A stretch of DNA of 64,000 bases from Dyadobacter sp. CY343 (GCF_021390335.1 NZ_JAJUXK010000007.1:124001-188000); one strand, 5' to 3'. Numbered from the stretch's first letter, positions 1-8,951 are shown. A program made the numbers and translations. The notes: a model not told the origin generated them from the letters alone.

Positions 1-1
1 A

Positions 2-232
2 ACATCGCAGCTCAGTCAGGGTGAACAGCAGCGGGTAAGTATTGCGAGGGCATTAATGAATGATCCGAATGTGATTTTGGCGGATGAACCTACATCCAGC
101 CTCGACGATATCAATTGCCAGCGTGTAATCGATCTTTTAAAAGCACAATCAGCTTCCATAGGAGCCAGTCTCGTCGTGGTAACGCACGATCAGCGACTGA
201 AAAGCGAATTTTCGAATCAGGTAATTTTATAG
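2..232 (+). CDS. ABC transporter ATP-binding subunit, C-terminal 76 residues (5' end outside window)
   Basis: The reading frame is open from the window edge to a TAG at 230-232. It shows the end of an ABC ATPase: signature LSQGEQQRV, Walker B VILADEPTSSLD and the switch histidine in VVVTHD. The wording of these motifs fits the MacB/LolD class, which powers FtsX-like permeases instead of importers. The permease gene starts 50 bp downstream on the same strand, so the two very likely form one exporter. The substrate cannot be read from this fragment. Confidence 0.9.
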   Translation, partial: TSQLSQGEQQRVSIARALMNDPNVILADEPTSSLDDINCQRVIDLLKAQSASIGASLVVVTHDQRLKSEFSNQVIL

Positions 233-282
233 CCTTGCGCAAATGCTGCTGCGGCCGGGCTCGCAAGTCAAACTAACAAGCA

Positions 283-1509
283 ATGAACCTTTTCAAGATC
301 AGCCTCGCGAATATCAGGGAGAAGAAGCTTAACAGCTTTCTCAGTGCATTGTTACTGGCGCTTGGTATAGGCATGATCTCGCTGCTTTTGCTTTTAAACC
401 AACAACTCGACGAGCAGTTCAGGAAAAATATAAAGGGAATAGATATGGTGGTGGGCGCCAAAGGAAGTCCGCTGCAACTTATTCTGTCCAGCATTTACCA
501 GATCGACGCGCCTACCGGAAACGTGCCGCTGGCGGAGGTGAATTCTTTACGCAAAAATCCTTTCGTCAAAACGGTTATCCCGCTTTCGATGGGCGACAGT
601 TACCAGGGTTTCCGCATTCTTGGGACAACTCCAAAATATATTGAGCATTACAAGGTTAAGGTTGCAGAGGGGCACATTCATAATGCGTCGATGGAAGTTA
701 CCGTGGGAAGTAAAGTAGCCCGCAACGCCGGACTAAAGATAGGCGATACATTTGCCAGCTCACACGGGCTCGACGGAGAAGGCGACCAGCATGATCATAA
801 AAAATACAAGGTGACCGGCATTTTTGCGGCCAGCGGAACGGTCGTGGACCAACTGATCATAACCCGGCTTTCGAGTATCTGGGATATTCACGAACATGCG
901 GAGGCTGGTGCTGAAAAACATGAAGAGCATCACGAGGAAGCTGGTGGCGAGGCGGAAGAAGAAGGGCAGGATGTGACAAGCGCGCTGATCCAGTTCCGTA
1001 ACCCGATGGGATTAATGACGATCCCGCGGCAGGTCAACACGAACACTTCCATGCAAGCCGCATTGCCCAGCATTGAAATCAACAGGCTTTTCTCTTTGCT
1101 TGGTGTGGGTATTGAAACTTTGCGCGCGATCGCGCTGGTCATTATTACGATTGCCGGCGTGAGTGTTTTTGTCTCCCTTTATAATTCTTTGAAAGAGAGA
1201 AAGTATGAAATGGCGCTGATGCTGTCAATGGGCGCTACCCGTACATCACTTTTTTTAATGTTGCTGATTGAAGGGCTTTTCCTTTCGGTTGTCGGTTTTT
1301 TCGCAGGAATATTGCTCAGCAGGTTCGGATTGCTGCTTTTTTCAAAGGCGGCAGAACAGGATTTCCATTATTCGCTGGGGAAGTTTGCGATACTGCCCGA
1401 GGAAATTTATTTGCTTTTCGCTGCACTCACGGTTGGTGCAATAGCCGCTGCGCTGCCTTCTATCGGCATTTACAAATTGAATATTTCGCGCACGCTGGCA
1501 GAGGAATGA
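283..1509 (+). CDS. FtsX/MacB-type ABC transporter permease with His-rich loop
   Basis: 408 residues. An N-terminal membrane segment (about residues 15-38) is followed by a large periplasmic MacB-like domain, and three further membrane segments lie in the last 140 residues. This is the FtsX/LolC topology. A distinctive insert at about residues 202-230 is very rich in His and Glu (HEHAEAGAEKHEEHHEE), which suggests binding of a divalent metal such as zinc. The gene sits between its ATPase and a DUF3299-like periplasmic protein. The same three-part arrangement is known from zinc-responsive ABC loci of proteobacteria, so a metal-related export role is inferred, not shown. Confidence 0.85.
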   Translation: MNLFKISLANIREKKLNSFLSALLLALGIGMISLLLLLNQQLDEQFRKNIKGIDMVVGAKGSPLQLILSSIYQIDAPTGNVPLAEVNSLRKNPFVKTVIPLSMGDSYQGFRILGTTPKYIEHYKVKVAEGHIHNASMEVTVGSKVARNAGLKIGDTFASSHGLDGEGDQHDHKKYKVTGIFAASGTVVDQLIITRLSSIWDIHEHAEAGAEKHEEHHEEAGGEAEEEGQDVTSALIQFRNPMGLMTIPRQVNTNTSMQAALPSIEINRLFSLLGVGIETLRAIALVIITIAGVSVFVSLYNSLKERKYEMALMLSMGATRTSLFLMLLIEGLFLSVVGFFAGILLSRFGLLLFSKAAEQDFHYSLGKFAILPEEIYLLFAALTVGAIAAALPSIGIYKLNISRTLAEE

Positions 1510-1562
1510 TAATCTGTATAAATTTGTTAGTCAGGCGAAATCCTTATCCAAATCGATTCAAG

Positions 1563-2015
1563 ATGAAATCCTTCAAGACAATCATATTCTTTTTCTGCAT
1601 TACTTCTTTGCTAGCGTTCAAACCTGCAAATGAGCCGATCAAAGTAACCTGGGAGACTTTGAGAGACGTTACTTTCAAGAAAAAATGGTATGCGGAAGAA
1701 TCCATTTATATGCTCCACCCGACATTCGGGCCTAGCGTGCAGAAGTTAAAAAACCAGCAGGTGGCGATCACAGGCTATATTCTTCCTGTGGATCTGGATG
1801 CAAATCTGTACGTACTTTCCGCATTTCCATTCAGCGCCTGCTTTTTTTGCGGTGGCGCAGGGCCGGAAACTGTGATGACACTTAATTTTAAAAAGAAAGA
1901 CGGAAAGAAATTCAAGACTGACGAAAGGCTTACTTTCACAGGTACATTGAAGCTCAATACAGATGATATTTACCAGATGAACTATATTCTGGACGGAGCG
2001 GAAATTATTAACTAA
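1563..2015 (+). CDS. Exported DUF3299-like protein, partner of the ABC exporter
   Basis: 150 residues from the ATG at 1563. The frame is open back to 1506, but the upstream part overlaps the permease stop and encodes no signal peptide; from 1563 a clean one appears (KTIIFFFCITSLLAFKPA). The mature part has the CFFCGGAGPE motif and a short beta-rich domain, with a GYILP segment that resembles DUF3299 proteins found beside zinc-regulated ABC exporters. The two cysteines could bind metal. Last gene of the three-gene unit; the next gene, nuoH, is convergent. Family assignment is from pattern memory. Confidence 0.65.
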   Translation: MKSFKTIIFFFCITSLLAFKPANEPIKVTWETLRDVTFKKKWYAEESIYMLHPTFGPSVQKLKNQQVAITGYILPVDLDANLYVLSAFPFSACFFCGGAGPETVMTLNFKKKDGKKFKTDERLTFTGTLKLNTDDIYQMNYILDGAEIIN

Positions 2016-2026
2016 TTAATTGGATA

Positions 2027-3130
2027 TCAAATTCCTATTAGCCGCCATACGCCGCAAATAAAGAAAAGTACAAGTCCTACCGGCGTGAGCACTTTCCAGC
2101 CCAGGTACATCAGCTGATCCACCCGCAAACGCGGCAGCGTCCATCTGGCCCACATTTGAACAAGTACTGCAAATACTGCTTTACTCAATAACCAGAACGC
2201 GCCGCTGAGGTATCCAAACCAGGTTCCCGGTTCGCCGCTGGTCCAGTCTGCGAGGCGCAGCGGACCAATATTTGGAAATGGTGTATTCCAGCTTCCTAGA
2301 AATAGAATAGCGCCGAGGAGCGACACAAGTAACATCATACCATATTCTGAAAGCATAAATATTGCCCAGCGCATCCCCGAATATTCCGTGTGAAAACCTG
2401 CTACCAGCTCCGATTCGCCTTCCGGTAAGTCAAACGGGGCGCGGTTACATTCAGCGAGAGAGGCGATGAAAAAGATCACATAGGCTATCAACAGAAAAGG
2501 ATTCCGTACGATATTCCAGGACAAAAACCCACCTACTGCACTGATATCCAGCCCAAATTGCTTCATTTCAAAAAGGTATACGGGATCGACAGCATAAATA
2601 CCTTGCTGGAAGCTGATCGCTTGTAAGTCAAGGGTTTGAGTGAGCATTACCACACATAATATTGATAACCCGAGCGGGATTTCGTAGGAAACGATCTGCG
2701 CCACCGCCCGCATTGCACCGAATAATGCGAACTTGTTATTCGAGCCCCAGCCCGCCATTAAAAGCCCAACAACATCAACTGAAACGATCGTAAGAAGGAA
2801 AAACACACCTACCGCGGCACCGGAACCTGCCAGATCAGGAGCGAGCGGCACGACAGCAAATCCGGCAAAAACGGCGACGAAGATAACGAAGGGAGCAATC
2901 AGGAAAAGCCACTTATCGGCTGCTTTGGGAACGATATCTTCCTTTTGAAGTAGCTTTAAAAGATCCGCAAATAGCTGTAAGACACCCCATTTACCTACTT
3001 CCATCGGTCCCATTCTATCCTGGATAAATGCGGAGACCTTTCTTTCCAGGTACACACCTATTACCACGAAACCGGGCACAAGCAATAAAAATATTATCAG
3101 CGTAAATGGTATCAATGCCTTTTCAGTCAA
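2027..3130 (-). CDS. nuoH: NADH-quinone oxidoreductase subunit H
   Basis: 367 residues, the usual NuoH length, with about eight hydrophobic segments. Family landmarks are the ERKVSAFIQDRMGP segment near the N-terminus and the quinone-site loop AECNRAPFDLPEGESELVAGFHTEYSGM near residues 225-252. NuoH couples quinone reduction to proton pumping in complex I. The start is a TTG: the only codons upstream before an in-frame stop are AAC GAG CAT. gldB ends 31 bp upstream on the same strand, so the two may be cotranscribed. No other nuo gene is in the window, which is unusual because complex I genes are normally clustered. Confidence 0.95.
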   Translation of the reverse strand: MTEKALIPFTLIIFLLLVPGFVVIGVYLERKVSAFIQDRMGPMEVGKWGVLQLFADLLKLLQKEDIVPKAADKWLFLIAPFVIFVAVFAGFAVVPLAPDLAGSGAAVGVFFLLTIVSVDVVGLLMAGWGSNNKFALFGAMRAVAQIVSYEIPLGLSILCVVMLTQTLDLQAISFQQGIYAVDPVYLFEMKQFGLDISAVGGFLSWNIVRNPFLLIAYVIFFIASLAECNRAPFDLPEGESELVAGFHTEYSGMRWAIFMLSEYGMMLLVSLLGAILFLGSWNTPFPNIGPLRLADWTSGEPGTWFGYLSGAFWLLSKAVFAVLVQMWARWTLPRLRVDQLMYLGWKVLTPVGLVLFFICGVWRLIGI

Positions 3131-3161
3131 ATGCTCGTTTTAACAAAAGTAAGTAAAAAAG

Positions 3162-4172
3162 TTACTCCACTTCGTCTGGCTGGCCACTATACCCCGATTC
3201 CTGCAAAATCCGGCTGGCATTATCTATCTCCATCAACGCTACAATAGATACTTCCGGGTTCTTATCCATAAACATCCCGACGATCCGCCAACCCACCCAG
3301 CGCGCTATTGCACCGGGCACTTTTTCTCCAATTTCGGTAGTAAATGGTCTTTCTTCAATGAATTTACGCTTTTGCAGCACATTCTTTTCATACAAAAGCT
3401 TGCTCGCAATAAAGTAACCCCAAATGTTCTGCTGGCTGTTATAAGTCCTTTTAAGGTCCGCTTCGGAATAGCCTATGATAAAACTGTCGGGCGTGTGGGG
3501 AAGCATAAATTTCACAAACTCGTAACCTTTTCCATAGCCGATCATATCGCCCAGGAGCGTCGGGTCGCCCGGATCTGTACGGTTGTATTTATTGGATAAA
3601 AAGAAAACGATAGATGGAACAATGTACGCTTTCTGATAGCGGCGAAGCTGGTAATCGAAAACATCAGGCCGATATCTTGCATCGGGACCGCCAAAATAAT
3701 CCAGCCCGATAATGATCAGTGAATCAGAAATATATAAGTCGCTTCCTGTAAATCCGGTCACGATAAATTCGACTTTGGGAGCCTGAAATGCAGGATAGTA
3801 GTGCTTGATCCGTTTGAATGCATTTGAAAGTGAATCCACAATCCCTGCTTTCCGGTCACCGATCAATGAATCGAGCTGGCCTCTGAAACTTTGGAAATCA
3901 GGATTTTGCAAAACATTAAACAAATAACCCGCCAGCTGCGGAGATTCCACGGGCGCTTCGGTGAAGTAATACTTCTGAAGGTGACTGTGTTTGTTTAAAA
4001 AATTTTGTACTTCTGTAACCGACTTGCAGGCAAAAAGCTCCTGATCGAGGTTTTCTGAAACAATATTGATATTTATGTCAATGATATCCGGCTCGCTCCG
4101 GTGGTCGGGCTTGCAGGAAAACGTGAGTGCAGCGAGCAGAAAAAGCGGAATGATGTTCTTAAAATAAACCAT
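3162..4172 (-). CDS. gldB: Gliding motility lipoprotein GldB-like
   Basis: 336 residues from the ATG at 4172, which gives a textbook lipoprotein signal (FLLAALTFSC). The frame stays open to 4259, but that would add a non-signal peptide and overlap the divergent gene. GldB proteins are required for gliding and associated surface functions in Bacteroidota; the body contains the family-typical stretch with an FFLSNKYNRTDP segment and a long C-terminal helical half. The protein is expected in the periplasm, anchored by a lipid. It shares a very short 19-bp start-to-start gap with the divergent SDR gene. Function in this organism is inferred from the family. Confidence 0.8.
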   Translation of the reverse strand: MVYFKNIIPLFLLAALTFSCKPDHRSEPDIIDININIVSENLDQELFACKSVTEVQNFLNKHSHLQKYYFTEAPVESPQLAGYLFNVLQNPDFQSFRGQLDSLIGDRKAGIVDSLSNAFKRIKHYYPAFQAPKVEFIVTGFTGSDLYISDSLIIIGLDYFGGPDARYRPDVFDYQLRRYQKAYIVPSIVFFLSNKYNRTDPGDPTLLGDMIGYGKGYEFVKFMLPHTPDSFIIGYSEADLKRTYNSQQNIWGYFIASKLLYEKNVLQKRKFIEERPFTTEIGEKVPGAIARWVGWRIVGMFMDKNPEVSIVALMEIDNASRILQESGYSGQPDEVE

Positions 4173-4191
4173 TCGATTACTGGAAAATAAC

Positions 4192-5070
4192 ATGTCAGGT
4201 GAAGCTTCAAAAATAGAAAAAAAACGGATAAGCATTCTTGGATGCGGTTGGCTGGGCATTGCATTAGCTCAACGCTTGCTGGTCGATCCTATTACATCGG
4301 TAGTGAAAGCGAGCACTACCTCCGAGGGAAAGCTGGCCGATTTCGAGCGTCGAGGGCTGGAAGGTTTTCTGTTACCATTAACACCTGGTTTTCACGCCGA
4401 AAGTGATGTGGTCAAAGACTTTTTCAATACCGATTCATTGGTCATTTCTCTCCCGCCGCGTTCAGGGAAAAATGAACCGGGGTTTTATACAAAGCAGATT
4501 GAGGCTGTTGTTGAAGCTGTCAGAAACTCGCCGGTCAAAGAAGTCATATTCATCAGTTCCACAAGTATTTATCCGGATCTGAACAGAGTAGTAACGGAAG
4601 AAGATGTGACACTTCCGGAACATTCTCCTGCTCAGGAAATGGTTTTAGCCGAAAAATTAATTGAATCATTAAGGCCGGAAAGAACAGTCAGTATTCTCAG
4701 ATTTGGCGGTTTGCTTGGCTATAACCGCATTCCGGGCAAATATGTGCAGGGGCAAAAAGATATGTCAACCGGCGAAATTCCCGTCAACTACATTCACCGC
4801 GACGATGGTGCGGCTGTTATTTTGACGATGCTGAAACTGGGGGTAAAGAACGAGACTTTCAATATCGTAGCACCTTCACATCCACCCCGAAAAGCCGTTT
4901 ATTTGGATACCTGCGGGCAATTCGGCTGGGAAGCGCCTACCTTTTTGTCACCTGCAACGCAGCCCGATTTCAAGATCATTTCCAACGAAAAATTTACCCA
5001 AAACTTCGCCTACGAATTCCTGTACCCCGATCCGCTGCGATTTCTTTACATGCTGGAAGATACTGTCTGA
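4192..5070 (+). CDS. SDR-family NAD(P)-binding protein (YeeZ-like)
   Basis: 292 residues. The N-terminus carries a Rossmann dinucleotide motif (ILGCGWLGIALAQRL) with the GxGxxG-like spacing of atypical short-chain dehydrogenases such as E. coli YeeZ. VIFISSTSIYPD in the middle corresponds to the SDR active-site strand, but the canonical YxxxK is not obvious: the tyrosine of SIYPD is not followed by a lysine at the right spacing, so catalysis may differ or be lost. Substrate unknown. It is transcribed away from gldB and converges on the thioredoxin-like gene. Confidence 0.8.
   Translation: MSGEASKIEKKRISILGCGWLGIALAQRLLVDPITSVVKASTTSEGKLADFERRGLEGFLLPLTPGFHAESDVVKDFFNTDSLVISLPPRSGKNEPGFYTKQIEAVVEAVRNSPVKEVIFISSTSIYPDLNRVVTEEDVTLPEHSPAQEMVLAEKLIESLRPERTVSILRFGGLLGYNRIPGKYVQGQKDMSTGEIPVNYIHRDDGAAVILTMLKLGVKNETFNIVAPSHPPRKAVYLDTCGQFGWEAPTFLSPATQPDFKIISNEKFTQNFAYEFLYPDPLRFLYMLEDTV
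4208..4215 (-). promoter_or_regulatory. Candidate -7 element for gldB
   Basis: On the minus strand these bases read TATTTTTG, a full match to the Bacteroidota -7 consensus TAnnTTTG, about 36 bp before the GldB ATG. No TTG lies at the expected -33 distance. It falls inside the divergent SDR gene, so the two promoters would overlap. Confidence 0.35.
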
Positions 5071-5125
5071 TATCAATACAAAGAAAAAATCCGCAAAATG
5101 ACTTCCGCGGATTTAATATTGATAT
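5070..5125. terminator. Bidirectional terminator between convergent genes
   Basis: An inner stem pairs aaatccgc (5087-5094) with gcggattt (5107-5114), and an outer one pairs tatcaata with tattgata. On the minus strand the stem is followed by TTTTTT, a strong intrinsic terminator for the thioredoxin-like gene. It also follows the SDR stop directly. Confidence 0.75.
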
Positions 5126-5138
5126 AACCAAAAGTAAA

Positions 5139-6293
5139 CTATTGAGTTCCTCCGAGCAATTCGGTCAACTTGCTTTCCAGGGCAGGGCCGCGCAGGTTTT
5201 TGGCGATGATTTTTCCGTCTTTATCTATCAAAAAAGTGGCTGGTATTGCATTCACACCATAACTCTGCGCCACGCCGGAGTTCCATTTTTTGAGCTCCGA
5301 TCCGTGTTGCCATTTCAAATTATCCTTGGCGATTGCGGTCTTCCAGGCTTTCTCATTATCGTCAAGCGAAACGCCGTAAATGTCAAAACCCTTTTCTTTG
5401 AACTTATCGTACATCCGCACCACATTCGGATTTTCCATCCGGCAAGGTCCGCACCACGAAGCCCAGAAATCGATCAATACATATTTTCCGCGCAGTGATG
5501 ATAATGCAACCGGCTTACCTTCGGGGCTATTCAACGTAAAATCAGGCGCTTCCTGACCAATCGTCACACCCGCAAATCTTTTGATCTGCCCGATAAACAT
5601 TTTTGCCAGAGTCGGCATTGGCTGTACCTGCTCATAATCGGCAGCCAGCTTTTTAAGGACTTCAATATCTGTTTCAGGATTCAAAAAGTTATTGGCCGTG
5701 AAAAGTGCTACCAGTGAAGTTCCCATTTCAGGCAGCAGTTTCCGGATCACCGCCAATCTCTCTCCGTCGGCTTTCGCAAATGATTGCTGGATCTCGGCAA
5801 TTTTCTTGGTGTCTTTCTTTTCTTCCGCAGCAGCATATTCTTCATTCCAAACGGTCACTTTTGCAGCGAATGCCTGCATTAACTGGTCTATCTGGGCATA
5901 GTATTCCATGTTTTTGGAACCTGATACCTCGGCTTTCCCTCCGTTCCCTTTTGCGTCTTTCGGGGTACCGTCTGCATTAATGCTAAAAGTTTCGCCGCCT
6001 TCTACCAACAGCACTACTTTCTGCCTGTCAGCTATATTTACTGTAAAAAAGCTCCCTCTATCGCTTTCTTTTGACTTGATCGTAAAGCTGCGATCCGCGC
6101 CGAGCTGTGTGGAATCCACTTTGACAGCTGATCCGCCGGCCGAGGATTTCGACAAGATAACCTTCTCGCCTTTGGCGCCATTTTTTACTTTCCCGTTAAT
6201 AGTAAACTCCTTCGGTTCAAGCTGCTGTGCCTGTGACTGCATTCCCGCAAAAACGAGTGCAGCCAGTAAAACGCTTTTCATCAATTTCTTCAT
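5139..6293 (-). CDS. TlpA-like thioredoxin-fold protein with DUF4369-type N-terminal domain
   Basis: 384 residues with a cleavable signal peptide (SVLLAALVFAGMQSQAQ). Residues of about 25-125 form a beta-rich DUF4369-like domain and 135-225 a helical linker. The C-terminal AhpC/TlpA-type thioredoxin domain has the redox motif WASWCGPC near residue 280 and the cis-proline segment NAIPATFLID. It should act in the periplasm as a thiol-disulfide oxidoreductase. It follows gatB by 36 bp on the same strand, so readthrough from gatB is possible. This architecture is common and multi-copy in Bacteroidota; a specific partner cannot be named. Confidence 0.9.
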   Translation of the reverse strand: MKKLMKSVLLAALVFAGMQSQAQQLEPKEFTINGKVKNGAKGEKVILSKSSAGGSAVKVDSTQLGADRSFTIKSKESDRGSFFTVNIADRQKVVLLVEGGETFSINADGTPKDAKGNGGKAEVSGSKNMEYYAQIDQLMQAFAAKVTVWNEEYAAAEEKKDTKKIAEIQQSFAKADGERLAVIRKLLPEMGTSLVALFTANNFLNPETDIEVLKKLAADYEQVQPMPTLAKMFIGQIKRFAGVTIGQEAPDFTLNSPEGKPVALSSLRGKYVLIDFWASWCGPCRMENPNVVRMYDKFKEKGFDIYGVSLDDNEKAWKTAIAKDNLKWQHGSELKKWNSGVAQSYGVNAIPATFLIDKDGKIIAKNLRGPALESKLTELLGGTQ

Positions 6294-6329
6294 AACCTAA
6301 GATCAGATCTTGTTAGGGAAAACTCACTA

Positions 6330-7823
6330 TTATAATTTCTTTGCTAACAATTGATTCACCAGTTTAGGATCCGCGCTGTTGTTTGATTTCTTCATTACCT
6401 CCCCCACAAACAATCCTATCAAACCTTTTTTGCCTTTGCGATAAGCCGCTACCTTGTCTGGCATTGAATTAATTACCTCATCTACCAACGATTCCAGCTC
6501 GTTTGTATTGCTGTTTTGCAGCCAGTTATTTGTTGCAGCAATCTCTTTCGGCTCCCGTTGCGGCTCTGCCAAAAGCACCGGAAAAATCTTCTGTGTAGCC
6601 ACCGAATTACTCACCGTACCGGACTCAGCCAGGTCGATCAGATCCGCCAGATTTTGCGGGCTCACCGGGAAAAGCGCAATATCTCCTCCATTTTCGTTCA
6701 GGAAAGATTTCACGGGTCCCATTAACCAGTTCGAAATCGTTTTGTAAGCCGGAGTTTTGTCACAAACTGCTTCAAAATAATCAGCAATTTCTTTGGTATC
6801 CGTCAATACCATCGCGTCGTAAGCAGGGATACCATATTGATTTACAAACTTCTCGCGTAGCTCGTGCGGCAAAGCGGGCATTGCAGACTGAATAGCCGAG
6901 AGCCACTCTTCTGAAATAACGACCGGAGACAAATCGGGATCGGGGAAATAGCGGTAATCGTTCATCGTTTCCTTCACACGCATTCCGTAAGTCTGCCCAT
7001 TATCCACATCAAACATCCGCGTTTCCTGCTGAACCTGACCGCCGCTTTCAACCAATGCAACCTGCCGCCTTTCTTCAAAACTGATCGCCCGCATCATGTT
7101 GCGGATCGAGTTCATATTTTTGATCTCCACCTTGGTACCATATTCTGCCGCACCGTATTTGCGAACAGAAACGTTTACATCACAACGCAGCGAACCTTCT
7201 TCCATATTCCCGTCACTGATACCTAAGTATCGCACCAGCCGGCGGATTTCGGTTACAAAAGCGCCTGTCTCTTCCGCCGATCTCAGATCCGGTTCAGAAA
7301 CCATTTCTACCAGCGGTGTTCCCGCGCGGTTGTAATCCAGTAAAGTTTCCTCCTGATCGCCTTCATACACAGATTTTCCCGCGTCTTCTTCTAAGTGAAT
7401 ATGGTGAAAGCGAATTACTTTTTCAGTAGTTTTTCCCTCTGCATTCTTAAATGAAATCGCAACTCTGCCATGTTCACAAATGGGTTTTTTATCCTGCGAG
7501 ATCTGGTATCCTTTGGGAAGGTCGGGATAGAAATAATTTTTTCTATCAAAAGTAGTTTTCCTGCTGATTGAACACCCGCAAGCCAGCCCTAGCCGCACTG
7601 CATATTCAATTGCTTTTTTGTTGATTTTGGGAAGTGTGCCCGGCAAAGCGAGGGTAAGCGGGCCGATATTGGTATTGGGTTCTGTGCCAAAACGATTCAC
7701 GTCCCGGGCAAACAATTTGGATTCTGTCAATAGCTGACAATGTACTTCCAGCCCGATTACGGTTTCATAAGTGGCTAAAAGTTCGTCCTTAATATCAGCC
7801 GGTTGCAGGGTATTTTGAGTCAT
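6330..7823 (-). CDS. gatB: Asp-tRNA(Asn)/Glu-tRNA(Gln) amidotransferase subunit B
   Basis: 497 residues from the ATG at 7823 (TQNTLQPADIK). A longer frame to 7874 exists, but those codons run through a hairpin and the likely promoter. GatB landmarks are YETVIGLEVHCQL at the N-terminus, the central YFYPDLPKGYQISQ motif and the GatB/YqeY tail with NSADPKLVNQLL. It binds the misacylated tRNA and, with GatA and GatC, converts Glu-tRNA(Gln) and Asp-tRNA(Asn) to the amide forms. gatA and gatC are not adjacent, which is common in this phylum. Confidence 0.97.
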   Translation of the reverse strand: MTQNTLQPADIKDELLATYETVIGLEVHCQLLTESKLFARDVNRFGTEPNTNIGPLTLALPGTLPKINKKAIEYAVRLGLACGCSISRKTTFDRKNYFYPDLPKGYQISQDKKPICEHGRVAISFKNAEGKTTEKVIRFHHIHLEEDAGKSVYEGDQEETLLDYNRAGTPLVEMVSEPDLRSAEETGAFVTEIRRLVRYLGISDGNMEEGSLRCDVNVSVRKYGAAEYGTKVEIKNMNSIRNMMRAISFEERRQVALVESGGQVQQETRMFDVDNGQTYGMRVKETMNDYRYFPDPDLSPVVISEEWLSAIQSAMPALPHELREKFVNQYGIPAYDAMVLTDTKEIADYFEAVCDKTPAYKTISNWLMGPVKSFLNENGGDIALFPVSPQNLADLIDLAESGTVSNSVATQKIFPVLLAEPQREPKEIAATNNWLQNSNTNELESLVDEVINSMPDKVAAYRKGKKGLIGLFVGEVMKKSNNSADPKLVNQLLAKKL

Positions 7824-7843
7824 AATAATAGGAAATGCTATAA

Positions 7844-7851
7844 CAAAGATA
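7844..7851 (-). promoter_or_regulatory. Candidate -7 element for gatB
   Basis: Reads TATCTTTG on the minus strand, matching TAnnTTTG, 20 bp before the gatB ATG. It would start transcription about 14 nt before the ATG and supports the shorter gatB start. No convincing -33 TTG. Confidence 0.4.
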
Positions 7852-7854
7852 TGC

Positions 7855-7887
7855 ATACGGGCCGTCCATAGCATGAACGGCCCGTAT
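7855..7887. terminator. Hairpin between cytochrome gene and gatB
   Basis: Perfect 11-bp stem, atacgggccgt with acggcccgtat, and an 11-nt loop, just after the cytochrome gene stop. There is no long T run on either strand, so termination strength is uncertain; it may instead shield gatB from readthrough. Confidence 0.5.
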
Positions 7888-7910
7888 TTATCAGACTAAA
7901 AAAGTCTCTA

Positions 7911-8468
7911 TTACAAAGAATTGATCCAGTTGGCAATCACCACAATATCCGCTTTCGGAACGTGTGCCATCGGCGCCATTGGAGGGTAGCCAGGCCAGTG
8001 TTCCGGTTTTGGGCTGTGTACCAGTGCTACGATCTCGTCAGCAGAATATTTCTTTTTAGCCACTTCCGAATATGCCGGTCCGATTACTTTATCATAAGCC
8101 TGGTGGCACGCAAAGCAAGCGTGTTTATTAAGCAATGCAGAAACTTCGGCAGGAACCGCTTTGCGTTTTGGAGCGGCAGCTACTGCAGGAGTTGCGGCTG
8201 CGCCAGGTGCAACGGCAGCGGTCGAATCGCCTGCTTTTGCAGAGTCACCTGCGGCAGCAGGAGCCGCAGCAGCGGGAGCGACAGCAGGTTTTTCAGGTTG
8301 ATTTTTCTTGTCGTTTGCCAGCTTCACAAGTGCAGTTTCCTCTCTCGACTTGCTCCCGGATCCGTAGTAATGGTCATATTTATCACGATCGTCTTTCGAA
8401 GAGCATCCTGTCACGAAGTAAACCGCCAGGGCCACGATCGCCCAAGAAGTGCTTTTTTTCACTGTCAT
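7911..8468 (-). CDS. Small c-type cytochrome lipoprotein
   Basis: 185 residues from the ATG at 8468 (a TTG three codons upstream is the alternative). The lipoprotein signal ends in YFVTGC. A low-complexity Ala/Pro linker spans about residues 55-105. The C-terminal monohaem domain has CFACH as haem attachment and a probable Met ligand in PPMAPMAH; these fit the cytochrome c551/c552 class. It is probably a membrane-tethered electron carrier in the periplasm. The neighbouring genes give no hint of its redox partner. Confidence 0.85.
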   Translation of the reverse strand: MTVKKSTSWAIVALAVYFVTGCSSKDDRDKYDHYYGSGSKSREETALVKLANDKKNQPEKPAVAPAAAAPAAAGDSAKAGDSTAAVAPGAAATPAVAAAPKRKAVPAEVSALLNKHACFACHQAYDKVIGPAYSEVAKKKYSADEIVALVHSPKPEHWPGYPPMAPMAHVPKADIVVIANWINSL

Positions 8469-8682
8469 TGTTTTCAATTTTTAAATTTCCGCCAGATTAA
8501 GGAATGTGTTCAAACATCACACGAAGAAAGCATGTTTGCTCGATATTTCCGTCATGAATCACGCATAAAATAGAATTTATAAGCAACTTTGATGCAGTTA
8601 CCAGTTTGTACGACAATAGGTTAAGTAAGCCCGCTTTCAAGAAAAATCATCAAATATTTCTCCGGATATTTTGCTCTTATTA

Positions 8683-8712
8683 TTGGTATTAAAATTAATG
8701 TTGTTACTTTTG
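8683..8712 (+). promoter_or_regulatory. Promoter of the rpmG operon
   Basis: TTG at 8683-8685, a 19-bp spacer, then TACTTTTG at 8705-8712: a full match to the Bacteroidota TTG/TAnnTTTG promoter. It lies 29 bp before the rpmG ATG, in a 273-bp gap that otherwise shows no gene. Confidence 0.65.
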
Positions 8713-8741
8713 CACTCCTATTTGTAAAAACGATTAAAGAA

Positions 8742-8924
8742 ATGGCTAAGAAAGGTAATAGAGTACAGGTCATACTGGAATGCACAGAACAGAAAGAAAG
8801 CGGTGTTCCGGGAATGTCACGTTACGTGACTACTAAAAATCGGAAAAATACGCCAGGCCGTATGGAGTTGAAAAAATTCAATTCTTTCCTGAGACGCTAT
8901 ACCGTACACAAAGAGATTAAATAA
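8742..8924 (+). CDS. rpmG: 50S ribosomal protein L33
   Basis: 60 residues: MAKKGNRVQVILECTEQK, then VTTKNRKNTPGRMELKKF, the L33 signature. It is a small basic protein of the 50S E-site region. The zinc cysteines of the C+ form are not present; only one Cys is seen, so this is the zinc-independent type. The gene order rpmG, DUF4295, ftsY is typical for Bacteroidota. rpmB (L28), which often precedes rpmG, is absent here. Confidence 0.97.
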   Translation: MAKKGNRVQVILECTEQKESGVPGMSRYVTTKNRKNTPGRMELKKFNSFLRRYTVHKEIK

Positions 8925-8951
8925 GTTTTTAAACTTTAACGATATACATAC

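Noticed and set aside
7962..8573. 203-codon plus-strand frame opposite the cytochrome gene
   Set aside because: Antisense shadow of the Ala/Pro-rich linker; no homology-like motifs, while the minus strand has a lipobox and CFACH.
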